64,000 nucleotides of DNA. Origin: Neobacillus cucumis. GTDB lineage: Bacteria > Bacillota > Bacilli > Bacillales > Cytobacillaceae. The position numbers and the translations under genes were made by a program. Shown in pieces: positions 47,300-58,205 of the stretch. The notes under the pieces were generated by a model that was given only the letters and a program-made list of their open reading frames with translations, searched no databases and was not told where the DNA came from. Where the stretch lies: contig NZ_PGVE01000107.1 in assembly GCF_002860255.1 (NCBI RefSeq), forward strand, positions 62,001 to 126,000. Direction: 5' to 3'. Each line of letters starts with the position of its first letter. The stretch's first letter is position 1.

Positions 47300-48250
47300 T
47301 TAATCTGCAGATTTGATACGATTTGTAAGAAATTGGTTAACAACTGAGAATAGAACAATAATTATGAATAACACCCATGCAATGGCAGATGCATATCCAA
47401 ATGAGTTACGGACAAACGCCTCTTCATATAAGTAAAGTGTCAATGTTAGGCCCTGCTTTATTGGTCCTCCCCCAGCACCCGAAAACATTAATGGTTCGGT
47501 AAAAATCTGCATTCCACCAATGGTAGAGAGGATAACCGTAAACATAATCATTGGACGAATCATCGGAATTGTAATTTTAAAGAATTGCTGTGCTTTGCTT
47601 GCTCCATCAATCGTTGCTGCCTCATATAAATCCTTTGGAATACTTTGAAGTGCAGCTAAATAAATAATTGCATTATAGCCTGTCCATCTCCACATAACCA
47701 TCGCAGAAATTGCAACATGTGTTCCAAGATAAGATGCTTTCCAGTTAATCGGATCAATACCAAAAAAGGAAAGTATATAGTTGAGGATTCCGTAATTCTC
47801 GCCAAATATAGCACCAAAAATAATCGAAACTGCTACAAGGGATGTGATATTTGGCAAAAATACAGCCAGGCGGAAAAATTCTCTTCCTTTTAAGAAGGAC
47901 TGATTCAAAATAAATGCCAGTACAAGCGCCATAAACAATTGAGGGATGGTAGAAATAATCCATATACTGAAAGTATTACCTAGAGCTTGCCAGAACATTG
48001 GATCAGTAAGAAGTAATGTATAGTTTTTTAAGCCAATGAATTCTTTTGTACCCAATATGTTCCATTTAAAAAAGGAGATATAAGCTGTATAGATAATCGG
48101 AAACAACCCAAATATTGCAAATAGGATAAAAAACGGAGAAATATATAAATAACCGGAGATATTGTCCCTGATATTTTGTTTTAAGTACCTTTTTTCTTTT
48201 TGAAGTTTCACAGACGATTGCTTTGTATCCACACCTGTATTTACCGCCAT
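47300..48250 (-). CDS. Sugar ABC importer permease, MalF type
   Basis: This 316-residue membrane protein has a longer N-terminal tail (about 30 residues, basic) than its relatives here, then six membrane segments with the loop EAATIDGASKAQQFFKITIP. The ATG has a GAGGAGGAGA box. A strong stem-loop separates it from the binding-protein gene. It lacks a cognate ATPase gene nearby. Confidence 0.92.
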   Translation of the reverse strand: MAVNTGVDTKQSSVKLQKEKRYLKQNIRDNISGYLYISPFFILFAIFGLFPIIYTAYISFFKWNILGTKEFIGLKNYTLLLTDPMFWQALGNTFSIWIISTIPQLFMALVLAFILNQSFLKGREFFRLAVFLPNITSLVAVSIIFGAIFGENYGILNYILSFFGIDPINWKASYLGTHVAISAMVMWRWTGYNAIIYLAALQSIPKDLYEAATIDGASKAQQFFKITIPMIRPMIMFTVILSTIGGMQIFTEPLMFSGAGGGPIKQGLTLTLYLYEEAFVRNSFGYASAIAWVLFIIIVLFSVVNQFLTNRIKSAD

Positions 48251-48274
48251 TCGTTCTCCTCCTCTCTCAATCTA

Positions 48275-48312
48275 AAAATTAGAGACTGATAAATCTATCA
48301 GTCTCTAATTTT
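48275..48312 (-). terminator. Intercistronic terminator-like stem-loop after the binding-protein gene
   Basis: A perfect 17-bp stem, AAAATTAGAGACTGATA / TATCAGTCTCTAATTTT with a 4-base loop, lies 10 bases after the binding-protein stop. Its 3' arm ends in a T-run on the minus strand, so partial termination is likely and would limit expression of the permeases. Confidence 0.75.
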
Positions 48313-48322
48313 CCATCCTGCC

Positions 48323-49624
48323 CTAGTTTCGGCTTAACTCACGATCAAGTTGGTTCATTGCCTCTTTCCAGCTCTTCTCAGGAGTGGCCTTTTTGTCACG
48401 TACGCGTTTGATTGCATCCCCAATAATTTGTTCGATTTGAATAGATTGCGGTCCTTCAACAATTGGTTTTACTGCCTTTGCCGCTTCTGCATAAATCTTT
48501 CCTACAGGAGCACCACTAAAATAATCGCTTGTGAAATTCTGTAACTCCTCAGACTCGTAAACTTTTGGAGTTGAAGGGAAGTTACCAGCTTCTTTAAATG
48601 TAACTAATTGCTGCTCAGGAGATAACAGCCATTTGATTAATTTATAAGCTTCTTTCGGATGCTTGGATTCTTTTGGAATCGTCAGGAATGATCCTCCCCA
48701 GTTCCCGGATCCCTCAGGAAGTAACGTCATGTCCCATTTACCTGCTGCATCAGGAGCATTTTGCTTCATGGAAGTCATCATCCAAGCAGGTGCCAATAAA
48801 GTAGCGAAATCACCCTTTGTCATGGCTGTGCCCCACTCCGCCGAAAATTGATCGACATTTGTTGCCAATCCTTTATCAATGATCTCTGCTGCATATTTAT
48901 AGGCCTTTTGGATTTGCGGATTGTCTTTTACAATTACCTTGCCATCTTTATCAAAATACTTTTGATCGCCTTGACCTTCAATTACGGAATACATTCCATT
49001 AGGCGTATCAATCAGGGCCTTGCCTGTTTTTGCTTTGATTTGTTCTCCGATTTTTATGTAATCATCCCAAGTTGTCATTAACTTTGCCACTTCGTCGCGG
49101 TTTGTCGGTAAACCCGCCTGCTGAAACACATCTGTTCGATAAGCCATTGCCTGCGGCCCAATATCAGTCGGGATACCTAATAAATATTTCCCGTTCTGGG
49201 TTTCTGACTGCTTCCATTTCCAATCAAAGTAATCCCCTTTGATATCCTCTGCTCCTAAATCATACAGATTATAGAAATGTTCTGGATTCGCTTTCATTTT
49301 ATCGATCCCTTTTACCTCTACAGCAGAGATATCAGGTGCGCCACTGCCAGCTGCCAAAGCTGTTGTTAGGTTATTGTGAACATCATCGAAACTTGAAGTT
49401 TGGATATCTACGTCAATATTGTTTTCTTTTGCATACTGTTTAATCTGTTTTTCAATACCCATACCCGGCCATATCCAGATAGTGAGTTTTGTCTTTCCTC
49501 CGCTGCCGCCGTCTTTTTCTGCTCCCCCTGATGTGTCCTTTGCTTGACAGCCTGCCATTGCTATTAGCAGCAGCAAACTCAAGGCTAAAACTAGAAACTT
49601 TCTAAAACGGAACGCTTTAACCAT
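48323..49624 (-). CDS. Sugar-binding lipoprotein of the third importer
   Basis: This 433-residue protein has a lipoprotein signal (lipobox MAGC) with a Gly/Ser-rich linker, followed by a family 1 solute-binding fold (KLTIWIWPGMGIEKQIKQY). The ATG has a GGGGGAAT box. It heads an operon with two permease genes and an isomerase gene behind a clear SigA promoter (49687-49715), a cre box and a perfect palindrome in the leader. This predicts repression by CcpA and possibly by a second, local regulator. The sugar is unknown. Confidence 0.92.
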   Translation of the reverse strand: MVKAFRFRKFLVLALSLLLLIAMAGCQAKDTSGGAEKDGGSGGKTKLTIWIWPGMGIEKQIKQYAKENNIDVDIQTSSFDDVHNNLTTALAAGSGAPDISAVEVKGIDKMKANPEHFYNLYDLGAEDIKGDYFDWKWKQSETQNGKYLLGIPTDIGPQAMAYRTDVFQQAGLPTNRDEVAKLMTTWDDYIKIGEQIKAKTGKALIDTPNGMYSVIEGQGDQKYFDKDGKVIVKDNPQIQKAYKYAAEIIDKGLATNVDQFSAEWGTAMTKGDFATLLAPAWMMTSMKQNAPDAAGKWDMTLLPEGSGNWGGSFLTIPKESKHPKEAYKLIKWLLSPEQQLVTFKEAGNFPSTPKVYESEELQNFTSDYFSGAPVGKIYAEAAKAVKPIVEGPQSIQIEQIIGDAIKRVRDKKATPEKSWKEAMNQLDRELSRN

Positions 49625-49656
49625 TTAATAGATTCCCCCTTTTTTAGAATTCTTCT

Positions 49657-49683
49657 AACATAGTTTTTCCATCAAACTATGTT
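49657..49683. promoter_or_regulatory. Perfect palindrome at the transcription start of the third importer
   Basis: Ten-base arms AACATAGTTT and AAACTATGTT with a 7-base spacer lie directly downstream of the -10 box. The half-site spacing differs from that of the XylR operator, so another repressor (for example LacI or GntR type) is more likely. It could also form a hairpin in the leader RNA. Confidence 0.6.
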
Positions 49684-49686
49684 TCG

Positions 49687-49715
49687 AGTATATTCTGATA
49701 ATTCAGTCTTGTCAA
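49687..49715 (-). promoter_or_regulatory. SigA promoter of the third importer operon
   Basis: On the minus strand TTGACA (49710-49715) and TATACT (49687-49692) are separated by exactly 17 bases. This is the clearest promoter in the window. Confidence 0.85.
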
Positions 49716-49724
49716 TACATTTTG

Positions 49725-49738
49725 TGCAAGCGTTTACA
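49725..49738 (+). promoter_or_regulatory. CcpA cre box upstream of the third importer
   Basis: TGCAAGCGTTTACA matches the cre consensus with one deviation at the third base and lies about 10 bases upstream of the -35 box. Confidence 0.75.
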
Positions 49739-49841
49739 ACTAATTTTCGACACTATTCATCTATCGATTGATCCCGTTAACCTACTTCTAAAATCCCTAT
49801 TACTTTGACCTATTCTTCTAACCTTTTTTACAAGATTTCAC

Positions 49842-49871
49842 ATAAAAACCCCGCCTTTTTAAGACGAGGTT
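49842..49871 (-). terminator. Terminator of the MATE gene and hemicellulase operon
   Basis: Eleven pairs form on the minus-strand RNA between 49861-49871 and 49847-49857, two of them G-U, with a three-base loop and a following T-run. It lies 23 bases after the MATE stop codon. The G-U pairs make it far stronger on the minus than on the plus strand. Confidence 0.8.
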
Positions 49872-49893
49872 AAATTCTACCATTTTTCATTTT

Positions 49894-51267
49894 CTAGGCA
49901 GTTGTAGATACTTGATTTTGGACCAAAACTTTTTTCTCCCATGCCCTGCTTTTCCATCTTAAGAACATTGTAATCCCTCTAAACCACTCATCTACAATAA
50001 AGGCGATCCAAATACCAGGCAGCCCGATTCCGAGATGGATACCCAAAAAGTATGCTAGTGGAACACAAATTCCCCACATCGAGATAACCGCCATTTTAAC
50101 AGAAATGGTTGTATCACCAGTCGCCCTCAGTGAACTTATCACAACTAGGTTAAACGTTCTGCCTGGTTCAAGAATTAAACAAAACATTAATAGTTTACTC
50201 CCCAAGGAAATAATCTCTTTATCGTCTGTAAAAACCCCTAAAAGTGATTCGCGGAAGAAGGTAATCACTATCGCTACCACAATGGTAATAGTAAAGCTGT
50301 ACTTTAAGCTTTTTAATAATTGGCGATAGGCACCATCAAAATCCCCTGCCCCAGCCTTGTATCCTATTAAAATCTGTGTTCCCTGCCCCATGGCCATGCC
50401 AAATAGAAGAATATACGACATGACATTCTGTGTATAAACACGGGTGGTTAAAGAAGCTGCACCAAGGATGGCAATAATCGAGGTTATGACCAACTGACTA
50501 GCGTTGTAGCAGATCTGCTCACTAGCAGCTGGAATTCCAACTTTTAAGATTTTCTTTATTTGTGTAACATCAATCGTTAGATAATCCTTTAATTTTATAT
50601 TCAAAGGTATCCGTTTATACATAATCATGATAATGACTGAGAGTGCTATGGTCCGGCTTATTCCAGTGGAGATTGCCGTACCCTTCACACCCATTTCAGG
50701 GAATCCTAATAAACCAAAAATCAATATACTATTTATAGCTAAATGAATGACGTTCATGAACATGGAAACAAACATTGCATCTCTCGTGTAGCCATTAGCC
50801 CTAAGTATAGAGGAAACAGTTTGCAATAATGCCTGTATAAAAAGAGTTCCTCCAACTATAGAAAGATATTGGTTTCCTAGGCCGGCAAGATGTTCCGGGA
50901 GATGAAAGAATGCCAAAAATTCACTTTTAAAAACGACCATAATCAAACTTATCACTAAACCAACGATGAAATTGAGGCTGATCGAAATGGTGGTTATTGT
51001 TTTAACCAGTTCATGTAAACCCGCCCCTAAATATTGGGAGAGAACGACCACTGTCCCCATCGAAACACAATTAAAGATTAGAATGGTAAAGACAACGAGT
51101 TGATTCGATACTCCCACTGCGGCAACTGCATCATCAGAAATATGGGACAGCATGATGGTATCAGTACTGCCCATTATGATTTGCAGAAATAATTCGATAA
51201 AAATTGGCCAGGTTAATTTAAGCAAACTCATTTGTGGTGCTGTTCCTTGGCTTTTTAAATTACCCAT
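49894..51267 (-). CDS. MATE-family efflux transporter
   Basis: This 457-residue protein has twelve membrane segments and MATE landmarks such as WPIFIELFLQIIMGSTDTIMLS at its start and TRVYTQNVMSYILLFGMAMGQG in the second half. It exchanges cations for organic compounds. The ATG has an AAAAGGTGGA box. It is the last gene behind aguA (47 bp gap) and is followed by a terminator. Why a MATE gene ends a hemicellulase operon is unclear; it may export a sugar-linked aromatic or another by-product. Confidence 0.9.
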   Translation of the reverse strand: MGNLKSQGTAPQMSLLKLTWPIFIELFLQIIMGSTDTIMLSHISDDAVAAVGVSNQLVVFTILIFNCVSMGTVVVLSQYLGAGLHELVKTITTISISLNFIVGLVISLIMVVFKSEFLAFFHLPEHLAGLGNQYLSIVGGTLFIQALLQTVSSILRANGYTRDAMFVSMFMNVIHLAINSILIFGLLGFPEMGVKGTAISTGISRTIALSVIIMIMYKRIPLNIKLKDYLTIDVTQIKKILKVGIPAASEQICYNASQLVITSIIAILGAASLTTRVYTQNVMSYILLFGMAMGQGTQILIGYKAGAGDFDGAYRQLLKSLKYSFTITIVVAIVITFFRESLLGVFTDDKEIISLGSKLLMFCLILEPGRTFNLVVISSLRATGDTTISVKMAVISMWGICVPLAYFLGIHLGIGLPGIWIAFIVDEWFRGITMFLRWKSRAWEKKVLVQNQVSTTA

Positions 51268-51314
51268 TACCTATCCACCTTTTGCAAGAAGGCAGAAAAC
51301 ATGAACACATTGAT

Positions 51315-53426
51315 TTAATAGATTTTTCTCTTTTGCTCATCCGCAATCCCTGATTTTCTATAAAAATAGGTGTTAATGGTATCCCGCCACTCTTTTGAAT
51401 GTTCTACTTGTTCTTCCAATCTATTTAATATATCTTCATATCGCTCAGAATTTATGCGACCCTTTAATGCTGCCCATCTTTCCTTTAATTCCTCTGCTTC
51501 TTGAACACCCTCAAAATGGGTATTATAAATATGTTGAATGACTGTTACACCCGATTTTAATTTATGTTTATATGGTACGTGGTGGAAGAACAGCAACAAT
51601 TCATCTGGACAGGTTTCAAGTGAATCATACATTTTCGTATTCTCTCTAAAATACTGTTCGGTGTAACCTGTCCCAGTTTTGATTGTTCGATCAACTCCTA
51701 TGCCATCGCGGTCTGCAAAATGATACGTCCCCCAAACCGAATATTCATAACCATCCACATTCGGTCCATAGTGACGACCCGGATTCACCATCCAGCCAAC
51801 CCCAAGCGGGGAGGTATACTGCTCATAAATTTCCCATGATTTCAGGAGCATATGGCTGACATGTTCATTAACCAATTCATCTTGACCAAACGTTTGGCCA
51901 ATCCATTCATTTGTAATCGTTTCTGCTTGAAGGTCTGGATTCCAGGTTAACCGGCCAAAGCCGTATAGGTTCGCTTGCGCTAATGTATGTCCGGACCAAT
52001 TATAGTCATTACCAATATTTGAAACAGCCGCAATCCCTGAATAGCGGTACGGAAACATCGAACCATCGACCACATGTTTTACCGGTGAACTTTCCCCATT
52101 TGCAAATGTGTCAAAATCAAGGACTTCTTTCCATTGGGGAACTAAATAACAAAGATGTTTTTGCTGCCCTGTGTATTCTTGTGTTATTTGAAACTCCATC
52201 ATTTGGTTTGTTTGCGGCATGGCGCCAAATAATGGAGAAACCGCCTCCCGGACTTGGAAATCCATTGGACCATTTTTAATCTGCAAGATAACATTCTCAT
52301 GGAACTTTCCATCTAGCGGCTTGAAGTGGTCATAGGCCGCCCTTGCCCGGTCGGTTGAGCGATCACGCCAGTCCTGCAAACAGTTATAGACGAAACATCT
52401 CCAAATCACTAACCCGTTAAACGGCTCCAATGCTTCGGCAAGCATATTTGCTCCGTCTGCATGATTACGGTTGTATGTAAATGGTCCAGGACGGTGCTCT
52501 GAGTCTGCTTTGACTAGGAATCCCCCAAAATCAGGAATAAAGCGGTAAATTTCTTTCGCCTTATTTTTCCACCATTCTTTCACCTTAGAATCCAATGGAT
52601 CTGCGGTTTCCAAATCGCCCAGTTGAATCGCACTTGCATAATTGATACTAAGAAATGTTTTGATTCCGTAAGCTCTAAATATACTGGCAACTTCCGCTGC
52701 TTTTGGAAGGAAGCTTGCAGTAATTAAATGGGTTTCTACTTCGTGGACATTCACATTATTAATGGCAATAGCATTGATCCCCACAGAGGACAGTAATCTT
52801 GCATAATCTTGAATCCGGTTAAAATCCTCTGAAAAGGAATGATCCTTGTAGAAAATGGATTTCCCTGCATAGCCACGCTCGATACTGCCATCCATGTTAT
52901 CCCATTGATTAATCATTCTTAATTGATTTTTCGGGCTCTCAATAATGTTTACATCTTTTAAACTTTCTCTATTTTGCATCAATCTTAACAGATGAAAAGT
53001 GGCATATAATACCCCTGCATCCCTTTTTCCTAATAAATAAATAGTTTTATTACCCTTTGTGGATACCGACTTGATCATATAGCCATCCTCATTGATTTGT
53101 TTAAAATCAATGTCTATCTCATTGTCTAGCAAATTGAATTCTTTCATAGTAGCTAACACAATACGATTTTTAGGTTTAAGCCCCGAAGAAACTTCTGGAT
53201 GGATATCCAGCATAGAAGAAAGAGCCTTACTAAGCTCATTTTGTGCTGATTCTATCACAATTGAATCGGAAAGACTTACAATATTTTCGGTCCATGTCTG
53301 ATACTCTTTCAACAAAGCGGCATCATCTATTTTTTTATACTGCAGCCATGCGGCATAGCTTTCTTTATGATCAACTTTGTACTGTTCGGTAATATCTAAA
53401 CCGATCGTACCGCTTGTATTCATCAT
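51315..53426 (-). CDS. aguA: GH67 alpha-glucuronidase AguA
   Basis: This 703-residue enzyme closely matches Geobacillus AguA along its length. Catalytic positions are present: Glu310 in [12 protein letters not shown], Asp389 in [11 protein letters not shown] and Glu417 in ITQEYTGQQ; each is exactly 25 beyond the numbers remembered for the Geobacillus enzyme because of a longer N-terminus. It has no signal peptide. It removes 4-O-methylglucuronic acid from the end of imported aldouronic acids. The ATG has a GGAGGATGA box. No uronate catabolism genes lie in the window. Confidence 0.95.
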   Translation of the reverse strand: MMNTSGTIGLDITEQYKVDHKESYAAWLQYKKIDDAALLKEYQTWTENIVSLSDSIVIESAQNELSKALSSMLDIHPEVSSGLKPKNRIVLATMKEFNLLDNEIDIDFKQINEDGYMIKSVSTKGNKTIYLLGKRDAGVLYATFHLLRLMQNRESLKDVNIIESPKNQLRMINQWDNMDGSIERGYAGKSIFYKDHSFSEDFNRIQDYARLLSSVGINAIAINNVNVHEVETHLITASFLPKAAEVASIFRAYGIKTFLSINYASAIQLGDLETADPLDSKVKEWWKNKAKEIYRFIPDFGGFLVKADSEHRPGPFTYNRNHADGANMLAEALEPFNGLVIWRCFVYNCLQDWRDRSTDRARAAYDHFKPLDGKFHENVILQIKNGPMDFQVREAVSPLFGAMPQTNQMMEFQITQEYTGQQKHLCYLVPQWKEVLDFDTFANGESSPVKHVVDGSMFPYRYSGIAAVSNIGNDYNWSGHTLAQANLYGFGRLTWNPDLQAETITNEWIGQTFGQDELVNEHVSHMLLKSWEIYEQYTSPLGVGWMVNPGRHYGPNVDGYEYSVWGTYHFADRDGIGVDRTIKTGTGYTEQYFRENTKMYDSLETCPDELLLFFHHVPYKHKLKSGVTVIQHIYNTHFEGVQEAEELKERWAALKGRINSERYEDILNRLEEQVEHSKEWRDTINTYFYRKSGIADEQKRKIY

Positions 53427-53497
53427 TTGTCATCCTCCATCAACTGTGAAAACTAAGAGATTGTCGAACGCATCTCAAAACATAAGCTAGTTTCATT

Positions 53498-54292
53498 TCA
53501 CAAAACTTGGAAAAGTGGTTTTTCTGAAATAAAGTGGACCGGAATTTCAGGAAATAGGGTTTGGATCCTTCCTGCTAAATATTTCATACCAGGTGCTTCG
53601 CTTTCAGCATGTCCTAAAACGATTAATGCTTTTCTTTTCCCCTGATAGACTGCATCCCTGACAAACTCGGGGGTTTCCCACTCTGGACCTTCACCTGAAA
53701 TAATTAAATCTAGATTCTCCTTCTCAAAGAGTGGGATCGACAAAGTTCCACCCCCTCTATACCCTGCTAACAATCCAATACGTGTACAAGTATCAGATAG
53801 CTCTCCAACTGTCCGTACAAATTGAATTCCCAGCTTATCTTTTACGTACTCAGCAATTTCACTAACAGACATAGGAGGAATTTTTACTACCGTTGATGTT
53901 GGAGTGTCCTTTTCTATAAATGTTTTCCATTCCAAAGCTTCAATCAAACCGGCCATAATTCCATCCGGCTGATAGCGATGCACATAATCATGAAATCGAT
54001 AGATCGCAATCCCGGACTCTTCAATAAGTCTATTCTTTTCAAAATAAACTGTGTTTTCTTCCAATATTTCTTGATTGTCCATATGGCTATAAAAAAGGCC
54101 TTCATGGGTGATCAAAAGATTGGCCCCTAGATGGATCGCCCGTTCTATGACCTGTTGTGTGGCCATAAAGGTGGTGGCAATTCCTGTTACTTCCATTTTT
54201 GGATGACCGAACTTGAGGGTGTCTACAGTATTTTGAATATGCTCCACTGGTTCCATTAATCGATTCAATACAGTTTGAACGGTTAATGTCAT
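53498..54292 (-). CDS. Nif3-like dinuclear metal-centre protein
   Basis: This protein (264 residues) resembles the NIF3/YbgI family: NLLITHEGLFYS, YRFHDYVHRY, a central lid region and GHAESEAPGMKYLA near the end, which supply the His and Glu metal ligands. The usual first motif HHP is replaced by HEG here. The frame opens 19 codons further upstream, but the ATG at 54292 has an AGAGAAGG box. The family is widespread and its reaction uncertain (GTP cyclohydrolase-like or unknown hydrolase). It lies between the intracellular xylanase gene and aguA. Confidence 0.8.
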   Translation of the reverse strand: MTLTVQTVLNRLMEPVEHIQNTVDTLKFGHPKMEVTGIATTFMATQQVIERAIHLGANLLITHEGLFYSHMDNQEILEENTVYFEKNRLIEESGIAIYRFHDYVHRYQPDGIMAGLIEALEWKTFIEKDTPTSTVVKIPPMSVSEIAEYVKDKLGIQFVRTVGELSDTCTRIGLLAGYRGGGTLSIPLFEKENLDLIISGEGPEWETPEFVRDAVYQGKRKALIVLGHAESEAPGMKYLAGRIQTLFPEIPVHFISEKPLFQVL

Positions 54293-54434
54293 ATTTTTAC
54301 CTTCTCTCAATCTAATTTCTTTCATAGAAGAGTTACCGGATTTACCCAAGGCAACTCTGTTCTATTTATTCATCCTAATTTGGAAACTAGAGGAGCATCT
54401 GCTGTTGTTTTGTGCTCTCTTTGATGTTTTATTC

Positions 54435-55442
54435 TTAAAAGCTAATAACCTTCCAATAGGCTTCTTTTGGCTCATGATTTTCATCAAACAGAAATGGCCA
54501 GTTTTTACGACCCCTTACAGGAAAATCATTTAACCAAGTATAGTCATCGGCCGCCCCCCAGAATGTTACGGCTGTAATTACCTCCTGATATTCTCGAAGT
54601 AATTCGAATACTTGTTGATATCTTTGGGTCTGCAGTTCAATTATTTCCGCCGTTGGTGCTGTAAGGTCTGTCCGCTTGTCTTCATGTTTGAAAACGGATA
54701 TATCCAATTCCGTAAGCTGCAGCTTTAGTCCAAGGGATGCATATCGCTCAATGGCCGCACGAATGTCCTCTAGGCTTGGGTTTGTTAAGTTCCAGTGTGC
54801 CTGAAGACCCACACCATGAATAGGGGCCCCTTTTTCAACTAACGATTTAACAAGCTGATAAATCTTTTCCCTCTTCCCTGGGTTGGATTCGTTATAATCA
54901 TTGTAAAAAAGCAGGGCATCAGGGTCAGCGACATGTGCATATTCAAAGGCCTTTTCTATGTAATCTTCGCCAATGATGTCGAGCCATTTCGTTCTTCTGT
55001 ACAATTCAGGCCCTTCGTCCGTTACTGCTTCATTGACTACATCCCAGCAGTAAATTTGTCCCTTATATCTCTGCATGACAGTGTTCATATGGTCTTTCAT
55101 TCGTTGTAACAATTGATCCCTAGTAACCTTTTCTCCTTGAGAATTATGAAAAACCCATTCAGGCGTTTGATTGTGCCACACCAAAGTATGGCCTCTCATA
55201 TTCATTCCATGGGTTTGTGCAAACGTTGCTAATTTATCAGCTCTTTCAAAGGTAAATTTGCCTTCTTCCGGTTGTAATAACTCAAATTTCATATCATTTT
55301 CTGCTGTAATACTATTAAAATGTTTTGCTAATAAATTTTGCTGTGTTTCAATTGTACGAAGATTTACCGCTGCACCAATGTTAAAATAGCTTTCATAGAC
55401 TTTCTGTAATGAAGGAACCTCAACATTTGTCTTTACCATCAT
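54435..55442 (-). CDS. xynA2: Intracellular GH10 xylanase
   Basis: This GH10 enzyme (335 residues) has no signal peptide; acid/base Glu138 lies in CWDVVNEAVTDE and nucleophile Glu245 in LQLTELDISVF. It corresponds to the intracellular xylanase of Geobacillus (XynA2/IXT6), which trims imported xylo-oligosaccharides. The frame opens at 55490 but the ATG at 55442 has a GGGAGATGG box. It lies behind a XylR-like operator and before the Nif3-like and aguA genes. Confidence 0.93.
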   Translation of the reverse strand: MMVKTNVEVPSLQKVYESYFNIGAAVNLRTIETQQNLLAKHFNSITAENDMKFELLQPEEGKFTFERADKLATFAQTHGMNMRGHTLVWHNQTPEWVFHNSQGEKVTRDQLLQRMKDHMNTVMQRYKGQIYCWDVVNEAVTDEGPELYRRTKWLDIIGEDYIEKAFEYAHVADPDALLFYNDYNESNPGKREKIYQLVKSLVEKGAPIHGVGLQAHWNLTNPSLEDIRAAIERYASLGLKLQLTELDISVFKHEDKRTDLTAPTAEIIELQTQRYQQVFELLREYQEVITAVTFWGAADDYTWLNDFPVRGRKNWPFLFDENHEPKEAYWKVISF

Positions 55443-55477
55443 TAATCCATCTCCCATTAACATAATGATTTTTATCG

Positions 55478-55502
55478 TTTGTTTATACAACCAACAAACT
55501 AT
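55478..55502 (+). promoter_or_regulatory. XylR-like operator upstream of xynA2
   Basis: Halves TTTGTTTA and CCAACAAACTAT are in the same arrangement as the sites at 20811 and 37959. It lies in the 93-base gap between the aldo/keto reductase gene and xynA2, about 35 bases before the xylanase start, so it may control an internal promoter. Confidence 0.55.
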
Positions 55503-55535
55503 TTATGCAACAATTCTTTTATCCAAATGGTACTA

Positions 55536-56507
55536 TTATGCCTGATAAAAATTACGAATCCACCTATGAGCTTTCAGCTTCTTAACCGATTCTTGAGAAA
55601 GCCCTTTTCCGTCCCCAACCTTACAGTTTCTTTCGACATTTTTGATGGTACGCATCCCGGGTATAACCGTAGAAACTACAGGGTGGCTTAAAACATATCT
55701 CAATGAAGTTTCGGCCATATCCTCGATAGAAATGTTAAGATTTGTTACGATTTCTTGTACCCGGTTGTAGACTTCTAGTTTCCTTTCATTCTTAAAATAA
55801 TGATTTCTGAAATCCCCCTCTTCAAATTCACTCTCCGGGCTGATTCTGCCGGTAAGTCCCCCTTCATCCAGCGGTACACGGGCAATTACACCGACATTAT
55901 GTTTTTCACATGCAGCGAACAGCTTATCTTCCGGGCTTTGCTCAAAAATATTGTAGATGACCTGAACGGTATCAACTAGGCCTGTCTCAATCAGTTTGAT
56001 GGCATTTTCAGGCTGGTGATCATTAATGGAAACACCAAAATATTTAATTTTCCCCTGCTTTTTCAGCTTTTCAATGGCTTCAAGCCAGTCCCCCTGATTT
56101 ACCCATTCGTCAGACCAAACGTGAAACTGTTGGACATCGATCGTTTCGACACCAAGATTGCGCAAGCTCTCTTCCGTACAGGAAATAATATGATCTGCCG
56201 GGAAGGCTTCTTCTGCAGGAATACCAGCCGGAGCAGGCCATTTTAAATTTTTCGGAGGAATTTTGGTTGATACAAAGATCGTTTCCGGACGTTCTCTTAC
56301 TACTTGTCCAACCAAGCGCTCACTGTGGCCATTTCCATACCCTAAGGCCGTATCAATAAAGTTCAAACCGAGATCAATAGCTCTGTTTAGTGCCTTTATG
56401 GATTCCTCATCGTTTGCTCCCTGCCAGCCGGTATTCCCTATACCCCAGGCGCCATATCCGATCTCGGAAACTTTTAAACCTGTTTTTCCAAGTAATCTAT
56501 AATTCAT
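55536..56507 (-). CDS. Aldo/keto reductase (copy 2 of a 323-residue pair)
   Basis: This 323-residue protein is a close paralog of that encoded at 15569-16540 and has the same catalytic tetrad in [21 protein letters not shown] and VQQFHVWSD. It starts at an ATG with a CTGGAGGGA box. It lies in the hemicellulase operon between the GH51 and intracellular xylanase genes. Retention of two near-copies in the island suggests a selected role in the use of a released sugar, perhaps reduction of a pentose or uronate, but this is inference. Confidence 0.9.
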   Translation of the reverse strand: MNYRLLGKTGLKVSEIGYGAWGIGNTGWQGANDEESIKALNRAIDLGLNFIDTALGYGNGHSERLVGQVVRERPETIFVSTKIPPKNLKWPAPAGIPAEEAFPADHIISCTEESLRNLGVETIDVQQFHVWSDEWVNQGDWLEAIEKLKKQGKIKYFGVSINDHQPENAIKLIETGLVDTVQVIYNIFEQSPEDKLFAACEKHNVGVIARVPLDEGGLTGRISPESEFEEGDFRNHYFKNERKLEVYNRVQEIVTNLNISIEDMAETSLRYVLSHPVVSTVIPGMRTIKNVERNCKVGDGKGLSQESVKKLKAHRWIRNFYQA

Positions 56508-56591
56508 TTATATCCCTCCAGTTTTATAACTAATTTTTACGTTTCAATAACTTCATCTTCCAATGAGCTACGATTTGAATTTGCTTCAAAA

Positions 56592-58124
<1,533 letters not shown>

Positions 58125-58205
58125 TTAATTAGTTTATACTTTAATGAATTCAGTATTTAATCCCTTTTTATCCACAATTTTTAGGGCTGCTACTCCTAAG
58201 TATAT

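Noticed and set aside
54391-54416. Possible hairpin GAGGAGCA / TGCTCTC after xynA2
   Set aside because: The stem is short with a bulge, the loop is long and there is no T-run.
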